NCBI RefSeq assembly: GCF_006874425.1
Contig: NZ_VIJZ01000002.1
Location: 558,001-622,000, forward strand
DNA length: 64,000 nt
Origin: Paenibacillus ottowii
GTDB lineage: Bacteria; Bacillota; Bacilli; Paenibacillales; Paenibacillaceae
Reading direction: 5' to 3'
A program made the translations under genes and the position numbers. Every line of letters begins with the position of its first letter. Position 1 is the stretch's first letter. Of this stretch, positions 27,046 to 35,267 are shown piece by piece. Below the pieces are notes generated by a model that was not told the DNA's origin, did no database searches, and saw only the letters and a program-made list of their open reading frames with translations.

Positions 27046-27085
27046 AATATATAACGATTCAATTCGTATGTCAATATTCCTCACG
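27046..27085 (-). promoter_or_regulatory. nirB promoter with overlapping GlnR/TnrA-like box
   Basis: On the minus strand the -35 TTGACA (27074-27069) is separated by 17 bases from the -10 TATATT (27051-27046). A box CGTGAGGAATATTGACA (27085-27069) matches TGTNA-N7-TNACA except for its first base, and its right half is the -35. Start of transcription is expected near 27039, about 26 bases before P1. Confidence 0.7.
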
Positions 27086-27331
27086 CATAATCTCGTAAAA
27101 AAAATATTTTATCACTAAGTAACATATTCATGACGTATAAAATATCACTCTTCTACAAAATTAGGATTGATTTTCAGTTCAAAACACGCCAAAATGGTTT
27201 AAAAGTCCGCTTCTACTTCATTATGATGGAAAAGTTAAATCATCTCACAAAGTCATATGTCACATTTCTTGTCAAGATCTTCAATCCTCATGCTTAACTC
27301 ACCCTTCATGTTAAAGAGAGGAGGAGCCCGC
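27086..27331. other. Non-coding stretch upstream of the ANTAR gene
   Basis: AT-rich, between the nirB promoter and the TTG start of the ANTAR gene. The frame of that gene is open from 27257, but only the TTG has a ribosome binding site. I see no ANTAR hairpin pair and no convincing terminator here, so the regulator is probably not under its own antitermination. Its promoter was not located with confidence. Confidence 0.4.
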
Positions 27332-27934
27332 TTGCGTTCCTTGTTGGTAATTCACTCACATGCTGACCCTGCATCCGAGCAGGCAGACATCATTCCCTCA
27401 TGGCAAATAGAACCTGAGCACCTTTTAGAGTCCAACGGATACCTGCCTTTGCCATGCCGCGATGAATCTGAATTCAAACAGCTCATCCATAATGCAGATG
27501 CGGCAGTACTGAACATACCCGTCGGCACAATCAGTATGTGGAGCAACAGGTTAGAGCAAACCCGAGCAATTCCGTTGCTATGGTGGTGCAGCGCGATATC
27601 CGCGCAGTCATCGACGGAGGCTTGCGAAGCAGATGCGACTGTCGATGGCATTCTACTCCCTACGATGGTAGCCCATGAGCTGAATTGGGCTCTTCATTTT
27701 AGCGCCAAACGCTTTTTTGAACGCCAGCACTGGCAAAGTGAACGAAAACAACTGACCGCTCGGCTGGAAGAACGCAAATGGATTGATATGGCGAAGGGGA
27801 TCCTTGGCGAAGTAAACGGCATTCCAGAAGCGGCGGCTTATGATCTGCTGCGTAAAAAAGCGATGAATGAGCGCAAACGAATCGTTGATGTGGCCATCGC
27901 CATCGTGAAAGCTCACCAAATGCTAAAAGCATAA
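27332..27934 (+). CDS. ANTAR-domain antiterminator with a pseudo-receiver domain
   Basis: 200 residues. The C-terminal ANTAR RNA-binding domain reads LEERKWIDMAKGILGEVNGIPEAAAYDLLRKKAMNERKRIVDVAIAIV, with the conserved AKG, AY, LR and AM positions. A helical segment (FFERQHWQSERKQLTARLEE) precedes it. The N-terminal 120 residues look like a receiver fold, but the phospho-acceptor position in ADAAVLNIPVG is Asn and the usual acidic pocket is lost. It is therefore AmiR-like and probably switched by a partner protein, not by phosphorylation. There is no NIT sensor domain as in NasR. The TTG start at 27332 has GAGGAGG seven bases upstream. Three cognate leaders lie within 7 kb. Confidence 0.85.
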   Translation: MRSLLVIHSHADPASEQADIIPSWQIEPEHLLESNGYLPLPCRDESEFKQLIHNADAAVLNIPVGTISMWSNRLEQTRAIPLLWWCSAISAQSSTEACEADATVDGILLPTMVAHELNWALHFSAKRFFERQHWQSERKQLTARLEERKWIDMAKGILGEVNGIPEAAAYDLLRKKAMNERKRIVDVAIAIVKAHQMLKA

Positions 27935-27954
27935 ATCTGAAAGGGGACCTGCAC

Positions 27955-29028
27955 GTGAATATGATTGAACTATTAAAAGAAGTTGGGCGCGGCAAAAGAG
28001 GCGCCCGTGATCTGAACTACGCCGAGGCCGAGGTAGCTGCTGAACTGATTATGACCGGGTCAGCAACCCCTGCTCAAATGGGAGCCTTTTTTACCGCGGA
28101 ACGCATCAAAATGGAGAGTGTTGACGAGCTGGAAGCATTCGTTAATGTCTGTCGTAAATACTCCCATCGCTTTCCCATGCAGGGAGGTATTGATTTCGCC
28201 GGTCCGTACGATGGTAGGAAGTCATCTTTTATGGCCACCTTCGCAACCGCCTTTCTACTTGCCTCGAACGGAATACCTGTAACGATGCATGGTAGTACAC
28301 CTCTCCCTCCCAAATGGGGGGTTACACTCCCACTTTTGTTACAAGAGATGGGGGTAACATCTGCGGATATGACCCACGAAACGGCCATTCATGCCGCGAA
28401 GCAGACAGGTGTGCTTTTCGTCGTTTCCGAACAATGGTGCGCGCCCCTGCGAGAACTGCGACCTATTCGCGAAGAGTTGGGGCTTCGCACAGTACTGAAC
28501 ACAACCGAGAAACTGATGGATTACGGTTCTTCCCCGTATATTGTATTTGGCGTTTTCCACAACACCGTGTTCGACAAGACGGCGAAAGTCATGCAGAAGC
28601 TGAATTATCGCAGGGCACTGATCGTACAGGGAAGCGAAGGATCAGAGGACCTGTTCATTGATCGACCAACCCGGACTTACCTGTTTGCTAACGGTGAGGT
28701 GTCACTCCAGGTTATAGATCCCGAAATGTACGGGTTGGATTCGGTAGTGCCAGAACACAACTGGACTCCTGCTGAACAGCTACGTGTATCAGAGGAAGTG
28801 CTGCAAGGCACAGCCCCTACAGCCTTCTCGAATCAAGTGTTGCTCAACGGTGCGGTCCGACTGTTCGTCGCAGGGCGAGTCGACTCCATTGAGGAAGGCT
28901 TGTACACCTGCAAACCGTTGCTAGAAAATGGACGCGCCTGGGAATTGTACTGCCACTGGCGTGAAGCTATGTTGAGTAAAGAAATAAAAACGGGAGTCGG
29001 CACATCCGAAACCCGTTCACGTTTATAA
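27955..29028 (+). CDS. TrpD2/YbiB-like protein of the glycosyltransferase 3 family
   Basis: 357 residues, related to anthranilate phosphoribosyltransferase throughout: N-terminal helical domain (LIMTGSATPAQMGAFFTAERIKMESVDELEAFV) and an alpha/beta body. The PRPP loop GTGGD of TrpD reads GPYDGRKSSF, and KHGNRSVSSKSG reads MHGSTPLPPKWG. Catalysis as TrpD is therefore unlikely. E. coli YbiB (TrpD2) is a nucleic-acid-binding protein without this activity. The gene starts with GTG 20 bases after the ANTAR gene, with AGGGGA spaced seven bases, so the two form an operon. This and the nitrate context suggest a regulatory role, which is inference. Confidence 0.8.
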   Translation: MNMIELLKEVGRGKRGARDLNYAEAEVAAELIMTGSATPAQMGAFFTAERIKMESVDELEAFVNVCRKYSHRFPMQGGIDFAGPYDGRKSSFMATFATAFLLASNGIPVTMHGSTPLPPKWGVTLPLLLQEMGVTSADMTHETAIHAAKQTGVLFVVSEQWCAPLRELRPIREELGLRTVLNTTEKLMDYGSSPYIVFGVFHNTVFDKTAKVMQKLNYRRALIVQGSEGSEDLFIDRPTRTYLFANGEVSLQVIDPEMYGLDSVVPEHNWTPAEQLRVSEEVLQGTAPTAFSNQVLLNGAVRLFVAGRVDSIEEGLYTCKPLLENGRAWELYCHWREAMLSKEIKTGVGTSETRSRL

Positions 29029-29051
29029 AGCCAGCATTATATAGTCGTACT

Positions 29052-31232
29052 CTAGAATTGGGACCACTCCTCGTTATGTCCCCTGTTTGCAGATACAGCT
29101 AGACGAAGGGGCCGGATGTGTACAGCAGCCGTTTTGAACCCAGGCATCCGGCAGAACGGATCAAGGTCGGGGCGGGTCGCCTGATTTACATTTTGTGCCC
29201 CGCCCCAATGCATAGGTACGAAAATCGTATCTTCGCGAATATTCGGTCTGATCCGGCTGCGGACAGTAAAGCTGCCGCGCTGGGATGTTATTTCCACCCA
29301 CTCCCCATCCCTGATATACCAGCGCCGCGCTGTACGCGGATGAATTTCTACATAATTCTCAATCTCACGCGCGGCCAGCGAGGGGCTTCTGCGTGTTTGC
29401 GCACCAGTCAAATAGTGAGTCAGCACACGGCCATTCGTTAAAGTAAGCGGATATTCCTCGGATAACTCCTCTCCTGCTCCCCAGCTTTCAACCACTGTAA
29501 AAACAGCCCTTCGGTCGGAAAGAGCAAAGCTTTCCCGAAACATCATATCCATACCAGCTTTATCCGTAGCTGGGCATGGCCAATATACCCCTTCCTCACG
29601 ACGCAACCTGTCATAAGTGATCCCGTAATAATCAGCAAGACCACCCCGGCTAGCGAATCGCAACTCTTCAAAGATATCCTCTGCATCCTTATACGCAAAG
29701 TAGCCACCCTTGTTCAGTCTTGCAGCTATCTGGCATAAAATACTCCAGTCATCTCTAGCTTCGCCCGGCGCTAGACGTACCGCTTCCCTTAGCAAAACGC
29801 GGCCTTCCAGATTAGTCATCGTCCCCGTATTCTCCAAATAAGACGTTACAGGCAAAACAACGTCGGCCAGCCGCGCCGTTTCAGTGAGAAACATATCGGC
29901 CACAACCAACAAATCCAGCTTTTTCAGCGCATCCTCCACCAGTCGGACATTCGGGTTAGATACAATCGGATTCGAGCCCATAACGAACAGAGCCTGGATT
30001 CCTCCCTGATGAACAAGCTCCATCATCTCATAGGCCGACACTCCTTTACCTGGCAAACTACTTGGGTCTACTCCCCATACGGATGCCACATAGGCGCGGT
30101 CTTCTTCGTTCTCAATCGATCTGTAACCTGGAAGCTGATCAGCCTTTTGACCGTGTTCTCGCCCACCTTGCCCGTTTCCCTGACCTGTGATGGCCCCGTA
30201 ACCGCATCCTTCCCTTCCAATCTTTCCAGTGGCCAGCACGAGATTAAGTAATGCACGCACCGCCATATGTCCATCGATCTGCTGTTCTACACCCCTGGCC
30301 GTAAAAACGATACCCGTCTCCACACTGCCAAAGGCACGTGCTGCCTGCTGAATCATGTCTGCCTCAATTCCGCACAGCGCAGCCGCTTCGTTCAAATCCA
30401 GTTCATTCAAATGAGTCAATAGTTGGTCATACCCATTGGTCCGCTTGCGGATAAATTCTTCATTTACCAATCCCTCATCCACGATGACCTTTAGCATGGC
30501 ATTCGCCAGCACAGCATCCGTACCTGGTCTGATTTGCAGATGCAGATCGGCGATTGCCGCTGTAGGTGTAGCGCGCGGGTCAATTACGATAATAAATGCA
30601 CCATTTTCCTTCGCTTGGTGAAAATAAGGCATTAACGTCGGCTGACATTCAGCGATATTCGTGCCTGCAAGCACAATACAACGAGCTAACGGAATATCGG
30701 CCAGCCTGCAAGTCAGTCCGCGATCCACACCAAACACTTTGCTGCCAGCGGATGCTGCTGCCGACATGCAAAAGCGCCCATTATAGTCAATATAGCGCGT
30801 TCCTATAGCCACTCTGGCAAATTTCCCGAGTAAATAAGCCGTTTCGTTCGATAGCGAGCCTCCGCCGTAAATGCCAATTCCGTCAGGACCCTGCGTAGAC
30901 AGCAGTGAAGAGAAACTACTAGCTACAGCATCCAGTGCTTCTTCCCACGGGACCGGAACAAGCCTGCCTCCTTTGCGCATGAGAGGCTGTGTCAGCCTTC
31001 CTGGATGAGTTGCATGCTGATGGGCATTCATACCTTTGATGCACAACCTGCCTTGCGAGGCTGCATTAGGTTTTCCTTCCGCTTTATAGACCGTTCGAAC
31101 GATACCTGCGAGTGCCTCCGTTTCCGTACTGATGGTCATCTTACATTGTACGCTGCAAAATGGACACTGCGTCTCCACTAGAGGGGCGACGTATTGACCG
31201 ACTTTCAGCTTGTTTTCTCCTGACTGACACAT
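29052..31232 (-). CDS. nasC: Assimilatory nitrate reductase catalytic subunit
   Basis: 726-residue molybdopterin oxidoreductase reducing nitrate to nitrite. The N-terminal [4Fe-4S] ligands lie in CPFCSVQCKM and GRLCIKG. Typical segments include GIYGGGSLSNETAYLLGKFAR, AGTNIAECQP and FVMGSNPIVSNPNV. The C-terminal molydopterin dinucleotide-binding domain has TNGRVLTHYLTGAQTRRSPSL. The start at 31232 has GGAGGGGGAGGG upstream; 24 further codons are open before it. It is 106 bases downstream of nasB on the same strand and probably shares its leader. The stop is 23 bases from the convergent TrpD2-like gene, with no obvious terminator between them. Confidence 0.93.
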   Translation of the reverse strand: MCQSGENKLKVGQYVAPLVETQCPFCSVQCKMTISTETEALAGIVRTVYKAEGKPNAASQGRLCIKGMNAHQHATHPGRLTQPLMRKGGRLVPVPWEEALDAVASSFSSLLSTQGPDGIGIYGGGSLSNETAYLLGKFARVAIGTRYIDYNGRFCMSAAASAGSKVFGVDRGLTCRLADIPLARCIVLAGTNIAECQPTLMPYFHQAKENGAFIIVIDPRATPTAAIADLHLQIRPGTDAVLANAMLKVIVDEGLVNEEFIRKRTNGYDQLLTHLNELDLNEAAALCGIEADMIQQAARAFGSVETGIVFTARGVEQQIDGHMAVRALLNLVLATGKIGREGCGYGAITGQGNGQGGREHGQKADQLPGYRSIENEEDRAYVASVWGVDPSSLPGKGVSAYEMMELVHQGGIQALFVMGSNPIVSNPNVRLVEDALKKLDLLVVADMFLTETARLADVVLPVTSYLENTGTMTNLEGRVLLREAVRLAPGEARDDWSILCQIAARLNKGGYFAYKDAEDIFEELRFASRGGLADYYGITYDRLRREEGVYWPCPATDKAGMDMMFRESFALSDRRAVFTVVESWGAGEELSEEYPLTLTNGRVLTHYLTGAQTRRSPSLAAREIENYVEIHPRTARRWYIRDGEWVEITSQRGSFTVRSRIRPNIREDTIFVPMHWGGAQNVNQATRPDLDPFCRMPGFKTAAVHIRPLRLAVSANRGHNEEWSQF

Positions 31233-31338
31233 AAAATCACCCTCCCCCTCCATACGTCGCAATGTTATCTTCTTCACATACGAATCTATCGCTACAATCC
31301 CCACTCCATCCGTGAACCTGTCGACATATCGGAATCCG

Positions 31339-33513
31339 TTAACCCGTCAACATATCGGACCGCAGGCTACCCGTCAGCTCATTTCGCAAAGCAGCATCGA
31401 GTACATTTTCCCGCAGCGCTAGAATGCCAGTCCGTTCAATCCATTCCCACATTTTCTCCCCGTACCGCGCACTATGCCTGTAAATTTGCAAACAGGTTAC
31501 AACCATCAGCACCACTTCTTCCGGATTCTCCTCTAGTCCAAGCAGCAACCCCTGACGAACCGGATGCTCCGCATGTCCACCGGCATACACCTCCCAACCT
31601 GCTGGCGATCTGGAGATACCCATGTCATGGACAAGCACCCCACCAGGATACTCCGAACCTGGACTAACAGCTACCTCAACCGGTGACGGTAATGAAAGAC
31701 TTCCCCATACTGCCGCCAGCCGCTCTCTTAGCCAGATCACCCCACCAAAAGTCTGATCCATTGGGGCAGTACCGACACTCCCCTGACGTTCAGCATTCAA
31801 ATTTGCAAAACTCAGGCTCACAGGACCCGTTTCCCCTTCGTATGGTGCAGTGGGCCGAATCACAACGCCTGCACTCAGCTGTTCTGTCGCTGATCTCTCC
31901 CGCAATCCTAGAGATTCCAGATAATAAAGGACAGCCGGACGACATAATTCACACCCCTGCTGTCTGGTCCAACCGAGACGGGAGATCACTTCCTCTGGAG
32001 TTCGACAGACTTTATCCACCATCGCGATCTTTAGCGAATCATGATCGTAAAATGTACAACCACACACAGGAACAACTTCTTGAATAGTCGTAGCTACCAC
32101 AGGTTCGGAAACTGTCACTCGGGACAAACCATTTTTGACCAGTGCAGCCACTAACGGTCGGCAGCCTCCGCAGGAGCTGGATGCTTTGGTTCGGATCTTC
32201 ACCTCTTCTACCGTTTTCAGCTTATCCGTGGCGATTGCCCGCAAAATATCTCCCTTGCTCACGCCGTTGCACGCGCATACCGTCTCTCCTTCCGGCAGTG
32301 CTTCCGCCGCATCCTCCGCTTTGTTTTTGCTGTTATCCTGGGATATAAGCTCTGTAACTGGCGCGCCGCGCTGTACCATGCCGAGCAGCGAGGTACTTTC
32401 CGCCGTATCACCGAACAAAATAGCTCCAGTGATAGCGCCGGCGCGCATCATCACTTTTTTGTAAATTTCCTGCATTCCGTTATACTCCACAATCGCGATC
32501 TCGTTTCCCTCTTCACGAATGTCTCCGGCAGAAAATACATGAATCCCCGCCACCTTGAGCTGTGCATACGGGACCGTCCCTTCATAGGGAGCCGTTTCAT
32601 GATCACAAATCACTTTTGCCAGCACTTTGGCCTGCTCATATAGCGGCGCCACCAGCCCATATGAAATCCCGCGGTGCTCAGCACATTCACCAACTGCGTA
32701 AATCCCAGCAATACTCGTGCGCATATAATCATCCACGACAATGGCACGGTTTACCTTCAGACCACTGTCCTGAGCCAATCCGATATGGGGCCGGATACCA
32801 ACCGCCAGCACGACCAAATCCGTTTCCAATCTATTCCCATCTGTAAACATTAATCCTTGTACTCGGTTACGGCCGATAATACGGACCGTATCCTTCGCCA
32901 AATGAAACCGCATGCCCTGTTGCTCCAACCGCCGTTGTAAAAGCACAGCCGCAGTACGGTCAAGCTGACGATTCATCAAAAACTGCGCATTATGAACAAC
33001 GTCCGTTTCCATCCCTAAATTCAGCAAGCCTTGAGCAGCCTCAAGCCCCAATAGTCCTCCTCCGATGACGGTGGCCCTTCGGTACGTTTTGGCGTACCTT
33101 GCCATGGTTTCACAGTCATCCACATCACGAAAAGCGATGACTCCTTCTTTTCGGACTCCAGAGATGGAAGGTATGAAAGGCAATGAGCCAGTTGCCAGTA
33201 TGAGAATGTCATAGGGCTCTTGCATGCCGGATTCTGTTTCCACCATACCAGTGACCACATCAATACGACACACGCGTTCACCAGCTTGCAACTTTACTCC
33301 ATTTTCTTCATACCAGTCCCAGTTATGTGTGACGATATGATTGAACGAACTCTCCTCCTGAAGCATTTTGGACAGGAGCACACGGTTGTACCCGGGTCGT
33401 GGTTCTGCGCCAAATATGGTAATTTGGAATCGGTCCGGCTCCAGTCGAAGAATTTCCTCCACACATTTGATGCCTGCCATACCATTACCGATGACGACCA
33501 ATCTTTTTATCAT
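31339..33513 (-). CDS. nasB: Assimilatory nitrate reductase electron-transfer subunit (NirB paralogue)
   Basis: 724 residues. An FAD/NAD(P) reductase part (LVVIGNGMAGIKCVEEIL, VIGGGLLGLEAAQGL, GIYAVGECAEH) is followed by two BFD-like [2Fe-2S] modules (ETVCACNGVSKGDI...SSCGGCRPL; VCGCTFYDHDS...GCELCRP). The last 150 residues align with the nitrite-reductase domain of NirB but lack every siroheme/[4Fe-4S] cysteine. The protein should therefore move electrons from NAD(P)H to NasC and not reduce nitrite. The start at 33513 gives MIKRLVVIGNGMAG; upstream codons run through the leader and are unlikely to be translated. RBS is weak. Confidence 0.9.
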   Translation of the reverse strand: MIKRLVVIGNGMAGIKCVEEILRLEPDRFQITIFGAEPRPGYNRVLLSKMLQEESSFNHIVTHNWDWYEENGVKLQAGERVCRIDVVTGMVETESGMQEPYDILILATGSLPFIPSISGVRKEGVIAFRDVDDCETMARYAKTYRRATVIGGGLLGLEAAQGLLNLGMETDVVHNAQFLMNRQLDRTAAVLLQRRLEQQGMRFHLAKDTVRIIGRNRVQGLMFTDGNRLETDLVVLAVGIRPHIGLAQDSGLKVNRAIVVDDYMRTSIAGIYAVGECAEHRGISYGLVAPLYEQAKVLAKVICDHETAPYEGTVPYAQLKVAGIHVFSAGDIREEGNEIAIVEYNGMQEIYKKVMMRAGAITGAILFGDTAESTSLLGMVQRGAPVTELISQDNSKNKAEDAAEALPEGETVCACNGVSKGDILRAIATDKLKTVEEVKIRTKASSSCGGCRPLVAALVKNGLSRVTVSEPVVATTIQEVVPVCGCTFYDHDSLKIAMVDKVCRTPEEVISRLGWTRQQGCELCRPAVLYYLESLGLRERSATEQLSAGVVIRPTAPYEGETGPVSLSFANLNAERQGSVGTAPMDQTFGGVIWLRERLAAVWGSLSLPSPVEVAVSPGSEYPGGVLVHDMGISRSPAGWEVYAGGHAEHPVRQGLLLGLEENPEEVVLMVVTCLQIYRHSARYGEKMWEWIERTGILALRENVLDAALRNELTGSLRSDMLTG

Positions 33514-33556
33514 AATGAATCCAGCCCCATTCTCCGAATTGAAACAAAACAAGACA

Positions 33557-33626
33557 GAAAAAGCCCTTCTCCATATCTGTGGAAAAGGGCACCGTTGCCG
33601 TAAATGTCGGTACATCGTTGTACCGA
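33557..33626 (-). promoter_or_regulatory. ANTAR-responsive antitermination leader of nasBC
   Basis: On the minus strand P1 (33626-33607) is a perfect 7-bp stem TCGGTAC/GTACCGA around AACGAT. P2 has GGC/GCC around AACGGT (33599-33588). Both six-base loops have A1 and G4. The GCC of P2 begins the terminator (33590-33557): GCCCTT/AAGGGC with an inner TCCA/TGGA, then TTTTT. Same overlap logic as the nirB leader. Confidence 0.85.
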
Positions 33627-33636
33627 TATGCATTTT

Positions 33637-33676
33637 AGATTACTGGATTGTGAGTATTATGTCAACATTCAATACA
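33637..33676 (-). promoter_or_regulatory. nasB promoter with overlapping GlnR/TnrA-like box
   Basis: On the minus strand TTGACA (33665-33660), 17 bases, TAATCT (33642-33637). The box TGTATTGAATGTTGACA (33676-33660) matches TGTNA-N7-TNACA with one mismatch and ends in the -35, as at nirB. Confidence 0.6.
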
Positions 33677-33721
33677 TAAAACCTATACTTCCAATCTTTT
33701 TTTAATTTATTCCGAATTTAA

Positions 33722-33761
33722 TGTTATATATATTGACACAACTAGCATACCTTTTTATAAT
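33722..33761 (+). promoter_or_regulatory. Nitrate transporter promoter with a perfect GlnR/TnrA-like box
   Basis: TTGACA (33733-33738), 17 bases, TATAAT (33756-33761): a consensus sigma-A promoter. TGTTATATATATTGACA (33722-33738) matches TGTNA-N7-TNACA exactly and overlaps the -35. Transcription should start near 33768. Confidence 0.75.
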
Positions 33762-33798
33762 TTGAATTAAAATCACTACCATGTGAACATACCCAAAC

Positions 33799-33882
33799 GA
33801 TGCACAATGAGGTGTATCCAACACGGCAATGAAGCCGCAAAACGTTCCCAGATATCAATGACGGGACGATTTGCGGCTTTTT
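33799..33882 (+). promoter_or_regulatory. ANTAR-responsive antitermination leader of the nitrate transporter gene
   Basis: P1 (33799-33818) is GATGCAC/GTGTATC around AATGAG. P2 (33824-33837) is CGGC/GCCG around AATGAA. Both loops have A1 and G4. The GCCG of P2 is also the start of the terminator GCCGCAAA (33834-33841)/TTTGCGGC (33870-33877), which has inner CGT/ACG and CCC/GGG pairs and is followed by five T. This is the clearest of the three leaders because P2's stem and the terminator arm are both perfect. Confidence 0.88.
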
Positions 33883-33951
33883 ATGTTCAACTGAGAGCTC
33901 AAGTCTGAGACCTGAGCTGTTCAAACAACAGTAGAAGAGGAGAGATTGAGA

Positions 33952-35169
33952 ATGAAGAAAAAAAGTTTCTGGCACAGCGGACACAAACCCACCCTGTTTG
34001 GCTCCTTTCTGTATTTTGATATTAGCTTTATGATATGGGGAATGATCGGGCCGTTGGTCGTTGTCATTGCTCATGACTATCCAATGGACCCTGTACAAAA
34101 AGCCAATCTTGTCGCTCTACCGATACTTAGCGGTTCCCTGCTGCGACTCGTGCTTGGATTCATGTCGGATTATATGGGGCCGAAGCTCACGGGGCAGATT
34201 GGTATGCTTGTCACGATCATCCCACTCCTGCTCGGCTGGCTGTGGGTTGATTCGCTAGAGCAGTTGTATGTTGTCGCCCTACTTTTAGGTGTGGCTGGAG
34301 CTTCATTTGCAGCTGCACTACCATTGGCTGGACAATGGTACCCCAAAGAGCATCAAGGGCTGGCCATGGGAATTGCTGGTGCTGGCAACAGTGGAACCGT
34401 CCTCGCAACTTTGTTTGCCAACCGCATTGCCCAGCATTTTGGCAGTTGGGAGATCGTTTTTGGCTTGGCCATCATTCCAATTTTCATCGTCTTTGTTCTG
34501 TTCAGTATTTTTGCCCGCAACAGCCCTCATCGCCCGGCACCAAAAAGTCTGTCGCAATATGCTTCGGTGCTCAAACAGAGGGATGCCTGGGTGTTCTGTG
34601 CCTTTTATTGCGTGACGTTCGGCGGCTTCGTCGGCCTATCTAATTATTTGACCATTTTCTTCAATACTCAATACGGGCTCTCCGCAGTACATGCCGCTGA
34701 CTTTGCGACCGTTTGTGTCATCGCCGGCAGCTTTTTTCGCCCCGTAGGCGGCTTTTTGTCCGACCGGATCGGTGGTTCACGCATGTTAATGTACTTGTAT
34801 GCCGGTGCCGGGACTATGCTCGCCAGCATTGCTTTTTTACCACCACTTGCCGTGGTCGTAGTCCTTCTGTTCGTAGGAATGATGTGCCTTGGTGCGGGCA
34901 ACGGCTCCGTATTCCAGCTTGTGCCGCAACGATTCGGCAACGAAATCGGGCTCATGACCGGCATCGTCGGTGCTGCTGGCGGCATAGGCGGGTACTTTCT
35001 TCCCCTGATTCTGGGCCATCTGTACAAATTAACGGGCTCTTACATGCCAGGCTTCATCTGTCTGAGCCTGATCACATTCTGTGCTCTTGTCCTGGTCGTC
35101 ACCATGCAATTGAGATGGCGCAACAGCTGGATGAGACGCTCTAGTCCAGTTGCTAATGAAAGTGTTTGA
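33952..35169 (+). CDS. nasA: Nitrate/nitrite MFS transporter (NarK/NasA type)
   Basis: 405 residues, 12 membrane segments. Nitrate-transporter signatures are visible: DISFMIWGMIGPL in helix 1, AGAGNSGTVLATLFANRIAQHFGSW (nitrate signature 1) and GAGNGSVFQLVPQRFGNEIGLMTGIVGAAGGIGGYFLP (signature 2 region). It imports nitrate for the assimilatory reductase. A TTG six bases upstream is in frame but too close to the GAGGAGAG; the ATG at 33952 is chosen. Expression passes through an ANTAR-type leader. A strong terminator follows. Confidence 0.9.
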   Translation: MKKKSFWHSGHKPTLFGSFLYFDISFMIWGMIGPLVVVIAHDYPMDPVQKANLVALPILSGSLLRLVLGFMSDYMGPKLTGQIGMLVTIIPLLLGWLWVDSLEQLYVVALLLGVAGASFAAALPLAGQWYPKEHQGLAMGIAGAGNSGTVLATLFANRIAQHFGSWEIVFGLAIIPIFIVFVLFSIFARNSPHRPAPKSLSQYASVLKQRDAWVFCAFYCVTFGGFVGLSNYLTIFFNTQYGLSAVHAADFATVCVIAGSFFRPVGGFLSDRIGGSRMLMYLYAGAGTMLASIAFLPPLAVVVVLLFVGMMCLGAGNGSVFQLVPQRFGNEIGLMTGIVGAAGGIGGYFLPLILGHLYKLTGSYMPGFICLSLITFCALVLVVTMQLRWRNSWMRRSSPVANESV

Positions 35170-35192
35170 TTCTTAATTATCCCTACAATAAA

Positions 35193-35235
35193 AAATAGCT
35201 TAACTTCGCTTATAAAAAATGAAGTTAAGCTATTT
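35193..35235. terminator. Terminator of the nitrate transporter gene
   Basis: A 15-bp perfect stem AAATAGCTTAACTTC/GAAGTTAAGCTATTT with a 13-base AT loop. Confidence 0.85.
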
Positions 35236-35267
35236 CTCCATACATATTCAATCGAATTATAAAGCTA

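Noticed and set aside
27086..27331. Fourth ANTAR leader in front of the regulator's own gene
   Set aside because: I looked for paired six-base loops with A1/G4 followed by a terminator on the plus strand and did not find them.
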